NCBI GenBank assembly: GCA_023423495.1 | Contig: JAFAFM010000271.1 | Location: forward strand, 1-6,832 | Reading direction: 5' to 3' | Source: Armatimonadota bacterium | GTDB lineage: Bacteria > Armatimonadota > Fimbriimonadia > Fimbriimonadales > Fimbriimonadaceae | DNA: 6,832 nucleotides | Shown here: positions 1 to 6,670 of the stretch, piece by piece | Layout: each line of letters opens with the position of its first letter | Numbering within the stretch: the stretch's first letter is position 1 | Position numbers and translations under genes: made by a program | Notes under the pieces: model-generated | Seen by the model: only the letters and a program-made list of their open reading frames with translations | Told to the model about the DNA's origin: nothing | Database searches by the model: none

Positions 1-445
1 GGGAAAGGTTGAGCCCGGAGACTTCCGAGACCCGCAGGCCCGCGCCATAAAGCAGTTCCAACACGGCCCGGTCCCGAGCGGCATTTTTGCCCTCTTCGAC
101 CTGATCCAACAGTGCTTCCATTTGAGATTCATTGAGGGCCTTCGGTAGGTTTCGTCGTCGGATGGGCGCTTCCAAAGATTCCGTGGGGTCTGCTTTCAGC
201 TTGCCGATCCGTTTGAGGTACTTGGTGAACGTCCGCAGGGTGGACAGCTTCCTTGCTCGACTGACCGGATTTGGCGCATATGTTCTGAGGTAGCCCCTCA
301 AAGCATTTGGCTCTAACTTAAACTCCCCTTCCAAGTGTTTGCTCAGTTGGGCAAGGTCGCTCCCATAACTCCGAACCGTTGCCGGCGAGCGCTTCACCGA
401 CAGATTATCGAGGAAGGCTTGGATCAGGGAGTCAAGAGAGTCCAC
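1..445 (-). CDS. xerC: Xer-type tyrosine recombinase, N-terminal part (runs off window)
   Basis: The first 148 residues of a site-specific tyrosine recombinase are visible, about half of the usual ~300. Residues 1-85 form the helical SAM-like DNA-binding domain; the stretch SPATVRSYGSDL near residue 20 is typical of Xer proteins. The catalytic domain begins near residue 100 (NLPKALNESQ), and LLYGAGLRVSE holds the first catalytic arginine, R138. The later His/Arg box and the tyrosine lie outside the window. In the family, XerC and XerD act at the chromosome dif site to resolve dimers during division. The YGAGLR wording favours XerC over XerD, but the partial sequence does not settle this. The start is GTG, because a TAA stop lies two codons upstream in frame; no Shine-Dalgarno sequence precedes it. 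The gene begins 19 bases after the fabF stop, so it is probably co-transcribed with fabF. Integrase-like neighbours are absent, so a housekeeping role is more likely than a mobile one. Confidence 0.88.
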   Translation of the reverse strand, partial: MDSLDSLIQAFLDNLSVKRSPATVRSYGSDLAQLSKHLEGEFKLEPNALRGYLRTYAPNPVSRARKLSTLRTFTKYLKRIGKLKADPTESLEAPIRRRNLPKALNESQMEALLDQVEEGKNAARDRAVLELLYGAGLRVSEVSGLNLS

Positions 446-464
446 AACTTAAGGACGGAAACAA

Positions 465-1721
465 TCACTCGCCGCGCTTCAGCACGAGAGAGACATTATG
501 CCCGCCAAAGCCGTACGAGTTCGACATCGACAATGGGATATCCGCTTCCCTGGCCGTGTTCGGGACGTAGTCCAAGTCGCATTCGGGGTCTGGAACTTCG
601 TAATTGATGGTCGGCGGAAGCTTGCTATCTCGCATCGCTAAGATGCAAATGAGAGCTTCGATGGCGCCTGCCGCGCCCAACGTGTGACCGATCATCGACT
701 TCGTGGAGCTGACCGGCGTGTAGTACGCCTGCTCCCCGAATGCGCGTTTGATCGCGTGAGTCTCTCCCTTGTCGTTGTAGTAGGTCGACGTGCCGTGGGC
801 GTTAATGTAACGAATCTGGTCTGGGGTTGCGCCTGCCGTTCGTAAGGCCATCTTCAACGCCCGATAAGCGCCATCCGCGTCTGGGTCGGGCTGGGTGATG
901 TGGTACGCGTCCCCGGTCATGCCGTAACCGACGACCTCGCCGTAAATCTTTGCGCCTCGTTTCTTCGCGAAGTCATAGTCTTCCAGAACGAATACGGCCG
1001 AGCCTTCCCCTATAACGAAGCCGTCCCGTTCCTTGTCAAACGGACGCGACGCCCGCTTTGGCTCGTCGTTCCTGGTCGACATGGCGCGCGCGGCGCAGAA
1101 TCCGCCGAGGCCGAGTTCGTTGATCGGAGCTTCGGTGCCTCCCGCCAACATGGCAATAGCGTCCCCACGCTTGATGATGTGGTAGGCATCGCCGATCGCA
1201 TTTGCGCCGGTGGAACAGGCCGTGACCACACAAGTGTTGGGTCCCCTAAGGCCATGCAGAATGGACACGTATCCACTGGCCATGTCCGGAATCATGTACG
1301 GAACGAGAAATGGAGAGACCTTGCTTGGCCCGCCGTCGATTTGGCGTCGGTGCTGCTCGCCCAAAAAGGTCAGCCCGCCAATGCCCGAGCCGATGAGGAC
1401 TCCGAACTCGTCGCGGAGATCATCGTCCACTTTGATGCCGGAATCGTCCATCGCCATTTGCGCCGAAGCGCAGGCAAAGGCAATGAACCGGTCAATTCTC
1501 CGAGCTTCCTTCTTATCCAACCAATCTTCCGCGACGAAGTCTTTCACCTCGGCGGCAATTTGGGTGGTGTACTCGCTCGGATCGAGAAGCGAAATGCGCT
1601 CTACTGCGCTTTCACCGGCCAGCAGTCGGGTCCAAAACTTTTCGACGCCGGTGCCGAGGGGCGTGACTGCCCCAACGCCAGTGATGACGACCCGTCCAGA
1701 GGGAACGGGCCTGTCGCTCAT
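465..1721 (-). CDS. fabF: 3-oxoacyl-[acyl-carrier-protein] synthase II (KAS II)
   Basis: This is a full-length 418-residue condensing enzyme; FabF proteins are usually 410-420 residues. It joins malonyl-ACP to a growing acyl-ACP in the cytoplasm, driving the elongation cycle of type II fatty acid synthesis. The Cys-His-His triad is intact: C169 in [12 protein letters not shown]309 in INAHGTST and H346 in [12 protein letters not shown], with the conserved lysine K341 just before the last. The gating phenylalanine loop NSYGFGGHN (F405) is present near the C-terminus. The N-terminus [13 protein letters not shown] matches the family. The ATG overlaps the acpP stop as ATGA, a classic translational-coupling arrangement that pairs the enzyme with its carrier protein; only a weak purine run precedes it. 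FabF rather than FabB is favoured by the length and the acpP-fabF pairing. Nothing appears degraded or missing. Confidence 0.97.
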   Translation of the reverse strand: MSDRPVPSGRVVITGVGAVTPLGTGVEKFWTRLLAGESAVERISLLDPSEYTTQIAAEVKDFVAEDWLDKKEARRIDRFIAFACASAQMAMDDSGIKVDDDLRDEFGVLIGSGIGGLTFLGEQHRRQIDGGPSKVSPFLVPYMIPDMASGYVSILHGLRGPNTCVVTACSTGANAIGDAYHIIKRGDAIAMLAGGTEAPINELGLGGFCAARAMSTRNDEPKRASRPFDKERDGFVIGEGSAVFVLEDYDFAKKRGAKIYGEVVGYGMTGDAYHITQPDPDADGAYRALKMALRTAGATPDQIRYINAHGTSTYYNDKGETHAIKRAFGEQAYYTPVSSTKSMIGHTLGAAGAIEALICILAMRDSKLPPTINYEVPDPECDLDYVPNTAREADIPLSMSNSYGFGGHNVSLVLKRGE

Positions 1722-1957
1722 CCCTGCTTCTTGGAGATGTAGTTGACGGCGTCGCCGACGGTCTTGATCTCTCCGACTTCCTCATCCGGAATATCGATGC
1801 CAAACTCGTCTTCGAATGCCATGACAAGCTCGACTACGTCGAGGGAGTCCGCTCCCAGATCTTCGGTGAAAGAGGCGGATTCCACAACCTCTTCTTCCTT
1901 CACTCCAAGTTCCTCGACGGTAACTTTCTTTACGCGCTCCAGTGTGTCCGCTGACAT
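1718..1957 (-). CDS. acpP: Acyl carrier protein
   Basis: This 79-residue acidic protein has the normal length for bacterial ACP. The phosphopantetheine attachment serine is S38 in the diagnostic [12 protein letters not shown] motif at the start of helix II. The rest follows the four-helix ACP pattern, ending with [19 protein letters not shown]. It carries acyl intermediates for FabG, FabZ and FabF, and donates 3-hydroxyacyl chains to LpxA, so it links all the lipid genes here. I chose the ATG at 1957 because it gives the family's standard N-terminus ([11 protein letters not shown]). The frame stays open further upstream into fabG, but that extension has no ACP-like content. There is no Shine-Dalgarno sequence; a -10-like TATTGT lies 7 bases before the ATG. 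The stop overlaps the fabF start by four bases. Confidence 0.97.
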   Translation of the reverse strand: MSADTLERVKKVTVEELGVKEEEVVESASFTEDLGADSLDVVELVMAFEDEFGIDIPDEEVGEIKTVGDAVNYISKKQG

Positions 1958-1964
1958 GGATGGA

Positions 1965-1970
1965 ACAATA
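1965..1970 (-). promoter_or_regulatory. Candidate -10 element of acpP (TATTGT)
   Basis: TATTGT fits the TANNNT pattern of bacterial -10 elements and ends 7 bases before the acpP ATG, which would place transcription initiation at about the A of the start codon. No Shine-Dalgarno sequence is present between it and the ATG. No good -35 hexamer sits 16-18 bases upstream; TTGAGC is present but only 14 bases away. The leaderless interpretation is inferred. Confidence 0.4.
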
Positions 1971-1981
1971 CCCCGATTTTC
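1971..1981 (-). repeat. Direct repeat copy 2 upstream of acpP (GAAAATCGGGG)
   Basis: This 11-base word lies directly upstream of the TATTGT hexamer. It matches the word at 2003-2013 in 10 of 11 positions, in the same orientation. The start-to-start distance is 32 bases, about three helical turns, so a bound dimer or two monomers would face the same side of the DNA. It also contains a small CCGA/TCGG inverted repeat together with its flank. An operator role is speculative. Confidence 0.35.
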
Positions 1982-2002
1982 GGCGCTCAAGGCGTACGAT
2001 CG

Positions 2003-2013
2003 CCCCGATTCTC
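2003..2013 (-). repeat. Direct repeat copy 1 upstream of acpP (GAGAATCGGGG)
   Basis: This is the upstream partner of the repeat at 1971-1981, differing at a single base. With the preceding CCCG it can also form a four-base-pair CCCG/CGGG hairpin with a six-base loop. Because GC-rich words recur by chance, the pair is only weak evidence for a binding site. Confidence 0.35.
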
Positions 2014-2090
2014 CGGGATGGCTGCGCCTAGGCGGATTTGCTAGGACTTCGTGCCTTACGTAAGAGCATCTTGGACCTTCACGAGACTTC

Positions 2091-2822
2091 CTAAAGGAAC
2101 AGGCCGCCGTCAACCGTTAGCGTCTGGCCGGTGATGTAAGAAGCTGAACCGGATGCTAAGAAAAGGATTGCCGGGGCGATATCCCCGGGTTTGCCCAACC
2201 GTCCTGCCGGAGCCGTCTTCTCCACATACTCCCGAAATTCCGCTGGAAGGTCGGTCGTCATGTCCGTTTCGATGAATCCTGGTGCGATGGCATTACAGGT
2301 AATCCCCCGCGAACCCAGCTCTTTCGCGGTTGCCAACGTAAGACCGATTAAACCGGCCTTGGAAGCGGCATAATTTGCTTGGCCGGCTGCACCGTGCAGT
2401 CCCACCACACTGCTGACATTCACGATCCGTCCGTACCGGGCTTTCATCATCGGCTTGGCAACCGCCCGAATCATATTGAATGCTCCCTTTAGGTTGACTT
2501 GGATTACGCGATCCCAATCTTCATCTTTCATTCGCAGAATGAGCGTGTCCTTCGTGATGCCCGCGTTATTTACTAGCACACTCGGTGTTCCAAGATCCGC
2601 GGTAACCGAGTCGATGAGAGTGTCGACCGCCGCCGAGTCGCTCACGTCGCAGCCGAAGCCTTTGGCGCCGTTGCCGATTTCCTCCGCCGTCTTCTGACCC
2701 CCTGCTTCGGTAGTGGCAACACAGGCAACCTTCCCGCCCTGGTCCGCAAAAGCCCGCGCGATCTCTTTGCCGATACCGCGGCTCGCGCCGGTGACGATGA
2801 TAACTTGGCCCTCGAAGGTCAT
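2091..2822 (-). CDS. fabG: 3-oxoacyl-[acyl-carrier-protein] reductase
   Basis: This complete 243-residue short-chain dehydrogenase matches FabG length (about 244 in E. coli). It uses NADPH to reduce 3-oxoacyl-ACP to (R)-3-hydroxyacyl-ACP, the intermediate shared by fatty acid elongation and lipid A synthesis. The cofactor-binding TGASRGIG is at residues 11-18 and NNAG at 85-88. The catalytic set N110, S138, Y151 and K155 (in YAASK) falls at the same numbers as in E. coli FabG. The C-terminus [13 protein letters not shown] is typical of FabG. The ATG lies 18 bases after the pepF stop without a Shine-Dalgarno sequence; TAAACT ends 7 bases before it. General short-chain dehydrogenases can resemble FabG, but motif fit and the adjacent acpP-fabF make the assignment firm. 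Confidence 0.96.
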   Translation of the reverse strand: MTFEGQVIIVTGASRGIGKEIARAFADQGGKVACVATTEAGGQKTAEEIGNGAKGFGCDVSDSAAVDTLIDSVTADLGTPSVLVNNAGITKDTLILRMKDEDWDRVIQVNLKGAFNMIRAVAKPMMKARYGRIVNVSSVVGLHGAAGQANYAASKAGLIGLTLATAKELGSRGITCNAIAPGFIETDMTTDLPAEFREYVEKTAPAGRLGKPGDIAPAILFLASGSASYITGQTLTVDGGLFL

Positions 2823-2829
2823 GGCGCCG

Positions 2830-2835
2830 AGTTTA
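2830..2835 (-). promoter_or_regulatory. Candidate -10 element of fabG (TAAACT)
   Basis: TAAACT fits TANNNT and ends 7 bases before the fabG ATG, within the 18-base gap after pepF. The remaining spacer CGGCGCC cannot pair with the anti-Shine-Dalgarno sequence. No recognisable -35 element is present in the end of pepF. The site is proposed because the same spacing occurs before pepF and acpP. Confidence 0.35.
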
Positions 2836-2840
2836 CATCG

Positions 2841-4655
2841 CTAGCTGCGGAATTCCTTCCATAGCTGCTCGAACTCCGCAACCAAGCCTTCCAAGGCGGC
2901 CATCCCACCCTGCCAGAACTCGGGGGAGTTGAGATCAACGTTTACGGTATCCATCAATTCTTGGGGAGTACGAGAGCCACCCAGACGCAGGAGCTCAATG
3001 TACTTTTCAGCAAAAGCCGGCCCTTCCGCCTTCGCCCGCTGGTATAGCGACAGCACCAACAGCTCACCGAATGAATAGGCGTAGACGTAAAACGGGACAG
3101 CGATGAAGTGGCTCACATAACTCCACCACATCCGATGCTGGTCGCCGAGCTTCACGGAACTGCCGAACATCGCCTGGATCTCCTCATGCCACAAGTCACC
3201 GAACTGCTCGGGTGTTAACTCCCCTTCGGTCCGGCGGGTGTGGTGGCAACGACTCTCGAACGAATACATCGCCGCCTGACGAAAAACGGTCGCGAATACC
3301 CCTTCGATCTTGCCGGCGTACAGGGCGAGTTTGTCCCGAGTACTAGCGCCAGCTACTAATTTCTCGAAAACCAGCATCTCCCCGAAAGTAGAAGCGAGTT
3401 CGGCAAGAGGAAGCGTTCCATGGAAGTTGAAGTAGCTTTGCGCACGACTAAGTGATGCATGAACACCATGGCCGAGCTCGTGGGCAAGCGTCATCACGTC
3501 GTCGGCCTTGTTCATATAGCTCTGAAGCATCACGGGGTGGGTATCGGGCGTGTTGTAGGAACAGAAGGCGCCACCACGTTTGCCTTTTCGAGGCTCGGCG
3601 TCGATCCAATTCTTGTCAAAGAACTCCTGGGCGCGGGCTTCCATCTCCGAACTGAACTGGCCAAAGGCTTCAAGCACAATCCGCTTGGCTTCTGACCATT
3701 CCACTGGCTCTTCCGCTTCAAATAGCGGCGCATAGCGGTCGATGTGCGTGAGCTCCGGCAAGCCGAGAATCTCCCGCTTCACGTTGTAAAAACGCTCAAC
3801 GAGTCCGTAGTTTTCGCGGCATGTCTTGACGACCAGCTCAACCGTTCTCTTTTCCAGCTCATTGGCAAGGTGCCGACTCTGCTCTGGATATTCATATTTT
3901 CGGAGCCGATCGCCAACCGCCTTGTCTTGGATAAGGTTATTGTAGGTGAAAACCAACACCCGCTCCATCTCCTTCAATCCGCCGGTGAGCGCGTCCGCCG
4001 CCGCTTGGCGGACGCTCCGGTCAGGATCTCGAAGCAAGTTCAAAACTTCTTCCTGTGAAGCTTCCTCGACTTCGTCCTTGCCCGGCCGCTTCAGTTTGAA
4101 CACGTGGTTCGAAGTGACTTCTTCGAAGAGTCTCTCCCAAGCACGGTTGCCTGTATTAGCGGTCTCTTCAAGGATGATCTCCTCAGGCTCGGTCAAGCGG
4201 TGGTCACTGAAGGTGCGCACCACCTGCACGTAATGCCGATAGTTCTCCAGCTTCGGATCCTGCATGATGCGAGCGATCGTCTCTTCGGGTGCAGCCATAA
4301 GTTCCAGATCGAAGAACATCAACTTCACGTTGATCTCGGTGCCCCGCTCCATCTGCTTCTGCATGAAAGCGCCCAGCTTGGGATCTCCCGTGTCGGCCGC
4401 AAAGAGCAGATGCGCAAAGCCAATCGGTTTCGCATATTCCGTGGCGATCTTTTCGTACTCTTGCAGGGCTGCCAGCAAGGTATCTGCGGTCAGATCGGAT
4501 GTTTCGATTTTGCCGCGGTAAGTCTCTGCGAACTGGTCGGAGGCTTCTCCGACCCATTGCCATGTTTCGGCAATTTTGGGGTCATCGATGGCCGAGAACA
4601 GCGCGGAAAGATCCCAGCGAACTTGTGGGGGTGCAGGAGCGGCGGGCGCAGACAT
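2841..4655 (-). CDS. pepF: M3-family oligoendopeptidase F-type zinc metallopeptidase
   Basis: This 604-residue protein has the size and layout of M3B oligoendopeptidases (about 600). The zinc-binding motif HELGH is at residues 392-396 in TLAHELGHGVHASLS. E393 is the catalytic base, H392 and H396 are ligands, and E419 in LAELASTFGEM is the expected third ligand. The C-terminal HFIAVPFYVYAYSFGELL (near 517-532) matches the substrate-binding segment of PepF relatives. No signal peptide or membrane segment is seen, so it should be cytoplasmic. Family members cut short peptides of roughly 7-17 residues, usually in peptide recycling; the substrate here is unknown. The N-terminus (MSAPAAPAPP) is Ala/Pro-rich and probably flexible. 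The start is ATG, 30 bases after lpxB, without a Shine-Dalgarno sequence but with CATAAT 7 bases upstream. Its place between lipid A and fatty acid genes is odd and may be incidental. Confidence 0.93.
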   Translation of the reverse strand: MSAPAAPAPPQVRWDLSALFSAIDDPKIAETWQWVGEASDQFAETYRGKIETSDLTADTLLAALQEYEKIATEYAKPIGFAHLLFAADTGDPKLGAFMQKQMERGTEINVKLMFFDLELMAAPEETIARIMQDPKLENYRHYVQVVRTFSDHRLTEPEEIILEETANTGNRAWERLFEEVTSNHVFKLKRPGKDEVEEASQEEVLNLLRDPDRSVRQAAADALTGGLKEMERVLVFTYNNLIQDKAVGDRLRKYEYPEQSRHLANELEKRTVELVVKTCRENYGLVERFYNVKREILGLPELTHIDRYAPLFEAEEPVEWSEAKRIVLEAFGQFSSEMEARAQEFFDKNWIDAEPRKGKRGGAFCSYNTPDTHPVMLQSYMNKADDVMTLAHELGHGVHASLSRAQSYFNFHGTLPLAELASTFGEMLVFEKLVAGASTRDKLALYAGKIEGVFATVFRQAAMYSFESRCHHTRRTEGELTPEQFGDLWHEEIQAMFGSSVKLGDQHRMWWSYVSHFIAVPFYVYAYSFGELLVLSLYQRAKAEGPAFAEKYIELLRLGGSRTPQELMDTVNVDLNSPEFWQGGMAALEGLVAEFEQLWKEFRS

Positions 4656-4662
4656 GGGATTT

Positions 4663-4668
4663 ATTATG
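4663..4668 (-). promoter_or_regulatory. Candidate -10 element of pepF (CATAAT)
   Basis: CATAAT matches the TATAAT consensus at five of six bases and ends 7 bases before the pepF ATG. It lies in an AT-rich patch that stands out from the GC-rich surroundings, and no Shine-Dalgarno sequence is present. No -35 hexamer is visible 17 bases upstream. It is the best consensus match of the three start-proximal hexamers in the window. Confidence 0.42.
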
Positions 4669-4671
4669 ACG

Positions 4672-4683
4672 AGCGCCCGCGCT
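4672..4683 (-). other. Short GC-rich inverted repeat between lpxB and pepF
   Basis: AGCGCGGGCGCT is a perfect 12-base inverted repeat located right after the lpxB stop codon, able to form a four- to five-base-pair stem. The bases that follow are ATAATAAAT rather than a U-run, and the stem is short, so it does not qualify as an intrinsic terminator. It could slightly stabilise the 3' end of an upstream transcript or be chance. Confidence 0.25.
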
Positions 4684-4685
4684 GC

Positions 4686-5855
4686 TTAGCCGGAGAGCAT
4701 TCGGAGGGCCAGTTCAGCTGTTTTTGTAATCGCGTCATCCGGACCGAGCACACGGTCCAGTTCCTCGAAATCTCTCAGCTGCTTGGCGCGAACTTCTTCT
4801 CCGAACAGCAACGAAACCAACTGCGCCCTTACTTGCTCCGGTCGAACGTCTTCGCCCGCGATTTCCGGCACAACCTCTCGGTCCATAAGGATGTTCGGCA
4901 GTGCTATGAATTTGGGCCGCTTCATCCGGATTAGTTTCGCCTCCCGCACCATGGCAGGAGAAAGTTTGTAGACCACCACCATGGGACACTTACAAAGTGC
5001 GGCCTCAAGAGTGGCTGTACCGGAACAAATGATGCCGGCTTTAGCCTCTTGCAGCACTCTGTAGGTATCGCCAACCCTAAATAAATCTTGCCTTCCTGGG
5101 GCCAGCCGGTTCCACTCCGCCTTGAAATGCTCCAGATCCACGGTCGGGGCGAGCGCAAACTCCAAGGGTATTTCAAGACCATCCTTCGGGCTGGCTGATG
5201 GCTGGTGCCGATCGGACATCACTGGCGATGTTCCTCTGCTCTTGTTGACCGCTTCAGCGATCACCGGCAGGTTCATTTCCAACTCATGCTTCCGGCTGCC
5301 CGGCAACACGGCAACTTTGGCCCGCAGGTTCGGTTCCGCTGCTTGGTGCGCCCTGATCAATTCCTTGATTGGGTGTCCAAACCAATGCGCACGCGCGCCC
5401 ATCTTGGTTAAGATTTCCGCCGACCAGGAAAACGGCGTCACAATCTCATCGGCAATCTCCGGAAGGTCTTTGCCCTGGCGATCGCGTCGCCAAGAGCCCG
5501 GCGGGACAAAGTACAACACCTTCCAACCGAACTTCTTGGCGTAGCGGCACAGGCGGATGTTCGCGTAGCCGAAGTCGATCGCGATTAACAGTCCGGGCTT
5601 GCCCTGCCTCAGGTTGTGCTTAAGCTTGTGGAGAGTGGTGAAAACCTTCCAGAACACTTTCGCCGCCTGAACGATGCTGATAGCGCCCCAATGTGATGAG
5701 TCGGCATATAGCTTAACGCCTTCAGCATTCAGCTTTGGCCCACCGATGCCTTCGAACGAGGGAGGCGATCCTTGTTTTTGATTCCGAATCTCACGCACGA
5801 GCGCCGCTCCGTAGGCGTCGCCGGAGGCTTCGCCGGCGGAGAGGAAAATGCGCAT
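4686..5855 (-). CDS. lpxB: Lipid-A-disaccharide synthase (divergent)
   Basis: This 389-residue GT19-type glycosyltransferase condenses UDP-diacylglucosamine with lipid X to form the beta-1,6 disaccharide of lipid A at the inner membrane. Family landmarks are the N-terminal SAGEASGD (residues 6-13), D94 aligning with the catalytic Asp98 of E. coli, GHPI at 160-163, VLPGSRKHELE at 183-193 (R188) and the nucleotide-sugar loop SGTATLEAAL at 278-287. Two parts are atypical: the usual IDxPDFN reads IDFGYAN, and the usual SPSVWAW loop reads PPGSWRR. An insertion of about 20 Ser/Pro-rich residues lies near 204-225. I chose ATG at 5855 because MRIFLSAGE is the normal N-terminus and AGGA sits 8 bases upstream. 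A TTG at 5879 would add eight residues but leave the site inside the gene. It follows lpxA by 26 bases. Confidence 0.93.
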   Translation of the reverse strand: MRIFLSAGEASGDAYGAALVREIRNQKQGSPPSFEGIGGPKLNAEGVKLYADSSHWGAISIVQAAKVFWKVFTTLHKLKHNLRQGKPGLLIAIDFGYANIRLCRYAKKFGWKVLYFVPPGSWRRDRQGKDLPEIADEIVTPFSWSAEILTKMGARAHWFGHPIKELIRAHQAAEPNLRAKVAVLPGSRKHELEMNLPVIAEAVNKSRGTSPVMSDRHQPSASPKDGLEIPLEFALAPTVDLEHFKAEWNRLAPGRQDLFRVGDTYRVLQEAKAGIICSGTATLEAALCKCPMVVVYKLSPAMVREAKLIRMKRPKFIALPNILMDREVVPEIAGEDVRPEQVRAQLVSLLFGEEVRAKQLRDFEELDRVLGPDDAITKTAELALRMLSG

Positions 5856-5863
5856 TGTCGTTG

Positions 5864-5867
5864 TCCT
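5864..5867 (-). promoter_or_regulatory. lpxB: Shine-Dalgarno site of lpxB (AGGA)
   Basis: AGGA lies 8 bases before the ATG at 5855. It supports that ATG over the alternative TTG at 5879, and shows that this genome does use Shine-Dalgarno pairing for some genes, unlike the pepF, fabG and acpP starts. Confidence 0.6.
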
Positions 5868-5881
5868 GGACTCGAACAAAT

Positions 5882-6670
5882 CTACGGCTGGTCGCCGCGG
5901 CCGTTCTTACCCTTGAACCGCCGCAGCTCAAATTCGATTAGATATTGGACCTCGTCGGTAATTGGAATCTCCCGCCGCACGGTCTCTATTGCGTTGGTCA
6001 ATCCAAGCTGGGATTTGTAAAGCAGCTTACAGGCCTTGTGGAGGGCCATGCGACCATCTGCCGAAATCCCGTACCGACGCAATCCGACGGCATTGATATC
6101 GCGGACCTCCGCATCTCGGCCTTCGACGATCATGAACGGAGGGATATCCCGGCTTGTGCCCGACATGCCGCCCACCATCGCCACCTTACCAACTCGAACC
6201 CATTGGTGCAGGCCCACCATCCCGCCCAGCGTGGCAAGGGTCTCGATCGTGCAGTGCCCGGAAACGCCCACACCATTTGCCATCGTGACGTCGTCTTCCA
6301 CCACCACGTTGTGGCCCAGGTGAACGAATGCCATTAGGTAGCAGCGGTCCCCAACAACGGTCGAATTGCCTTCACCTGTAGCGCGGTGAATTGTCACGTA
6401 CTCGCGAATATAGTTGTCGCTGCCGATGTAAAGAAAGGTTGGCTCCCCTCTGTACTTTCGATCCTGCGGGTCGCCCCCGATGATTGCCCCTTGGCCAAAG
6501 TAGTTTCGTTCGCCGATCGTCGTGCCCTGCTTGACCGTTACATGCGAGTCAAGCGTGCAGCCGCTCCCGATAACCACCCCCTTTTCAATGTTGCAAAAGG
6601 GCCCCACAGTCACGTCTTCTGCCACTTGGGCATCTGCGTGAACATGGGATAGGGGATGAACTTTGGGCAA
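5882..6670 (-). CDS. lpxA: Acyl-[ACP]-UDP-N-acetylglucosamine O-acyltransferase
   Basis: This complete 262-residue protein performs the first step of lipid A synthesis, moving an (R)-3-hydroxyacyl chain from ACP to the 3-OH of UDP-GlcNAc in the cytoplasm. Residues 10 to about 185 form the left-handed beta-helix of hexapeptide repeats; the remainder is the helical C-terminal domain. Aligned by eye to E. coli LpxA, the catalytic H125 corresponds to H120 in VHLGHNV, with H122, H144, H160 and R204 kept as H117, H139, H155 and R199. The acyl-length ruler G173 corresponds to G168, which in E. coli permits a 14-carbon chain. The start is TTG, directly after the fabZ TAG stop (TAGTTG). An in-frame stop blocks any longer form, and no ATG occurs until residue 113. 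A GGCGG ribosome-binding site supports it. Confidence 0.95.
   Translation of the reverse strand: MPKVHPLSHVHADAQVAEDVTVGPFCNIEKGVVIGSGCTLDSHVTVKQGTTIGERNYFGQGAIIGGDPQDRKYRGEPTFLYIGSDNYIREYVTIHRATGEGNSTVVGDRCYLMAFVHLGHNVVVEDDVTMANGVGVSGHCTIETLATLGGMVGLHQWVRVGKVAMVGGMSGTSRDIPPFMIVEGRDAEVRDINAVGLRRYGISADGRMALHKACKLLYKSQLGLTNAIETVRREIPITDEVQYLIEFELRRFKGKNGRGDQP

Larger units (their letters stand above)
1958..2090 (-). promoter_or_regulatory. Intergenic leader upstream of acpP
   Basis: This 133-base stretch is the only sizeable non-coding gap in the window. It separates fabG from the acpP-fabF pair. It holds the TATTGT hexamer just before the acpP ATG, two near-identical copies of GA(A/G)AATCGGGG 32 bases apart, and a 10-base palindrome CTTACGTAAG near the fabG end. 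I see no U-run terminator, no RNA gene and no plausible small protein such as ribosomal protein L32. A promoter region giving acpP and fabF their own transcription is the simplest reading. That is an inference from position and motifs, since ACP is usually needed in far larger amounts than the enzymes around it. Confidence 0.5.

Noticed and set aside
1..445. Evidence of a mobile element from the integrase-type gene
   Set aside because: The protein is Xer-like, sits in a compact housekeeping gene string, and no terminal repeats, attachment duplications or phage genes are visible.
900..1742. A 280-codon open frame on the plus strand opposite fabF
   Set aside because: It is fully antisense to a gene with intact catalytic motifs. 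Its translation has no recognisable domain and is rich in Arg, Gly and Ala, as expected from a GC-rich gene read backwards.
1958..2090. A small gene such as rpmF, or an RNA gene, between fabG and acpP
   Set aside because: The longest ATG-initiated frame on the coding strand entirely within the gap is only about a dozen codons, and no tRNA-like or riboswitch-like folding pattern was recognised.
1958..2113. A 52-residue N-terminal extension of acpP reaching into fabG
   Set aside because: ACP is about 79 residues and begins at [11 protein letters not shown]. The extension is Arg/Ser-rich with no ACP-like or targeting content and overlaps the fabG end.
4672..4683. Intrinsic terminator after lpxB
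   Set aside because: The inverted repeat is short and is followed by ATAATAAAT rather than a run of T on the coding strand.
4104..4934. A 276-codon open frame on the plus strand across the pepF start and the lpxB end
   Set aside because: It is antisense to two well-supported genes, shows no family motif, and spans their intergenic gap without any start signal of its own.
5856..5879. TTG start for lpxB giving eight extra residues
   Set aside because: The ATG at 5855 gives the standard LpxB N-terminus and has AGGA at the right distance; the extra residues MFESRTTT match nothing in the family.
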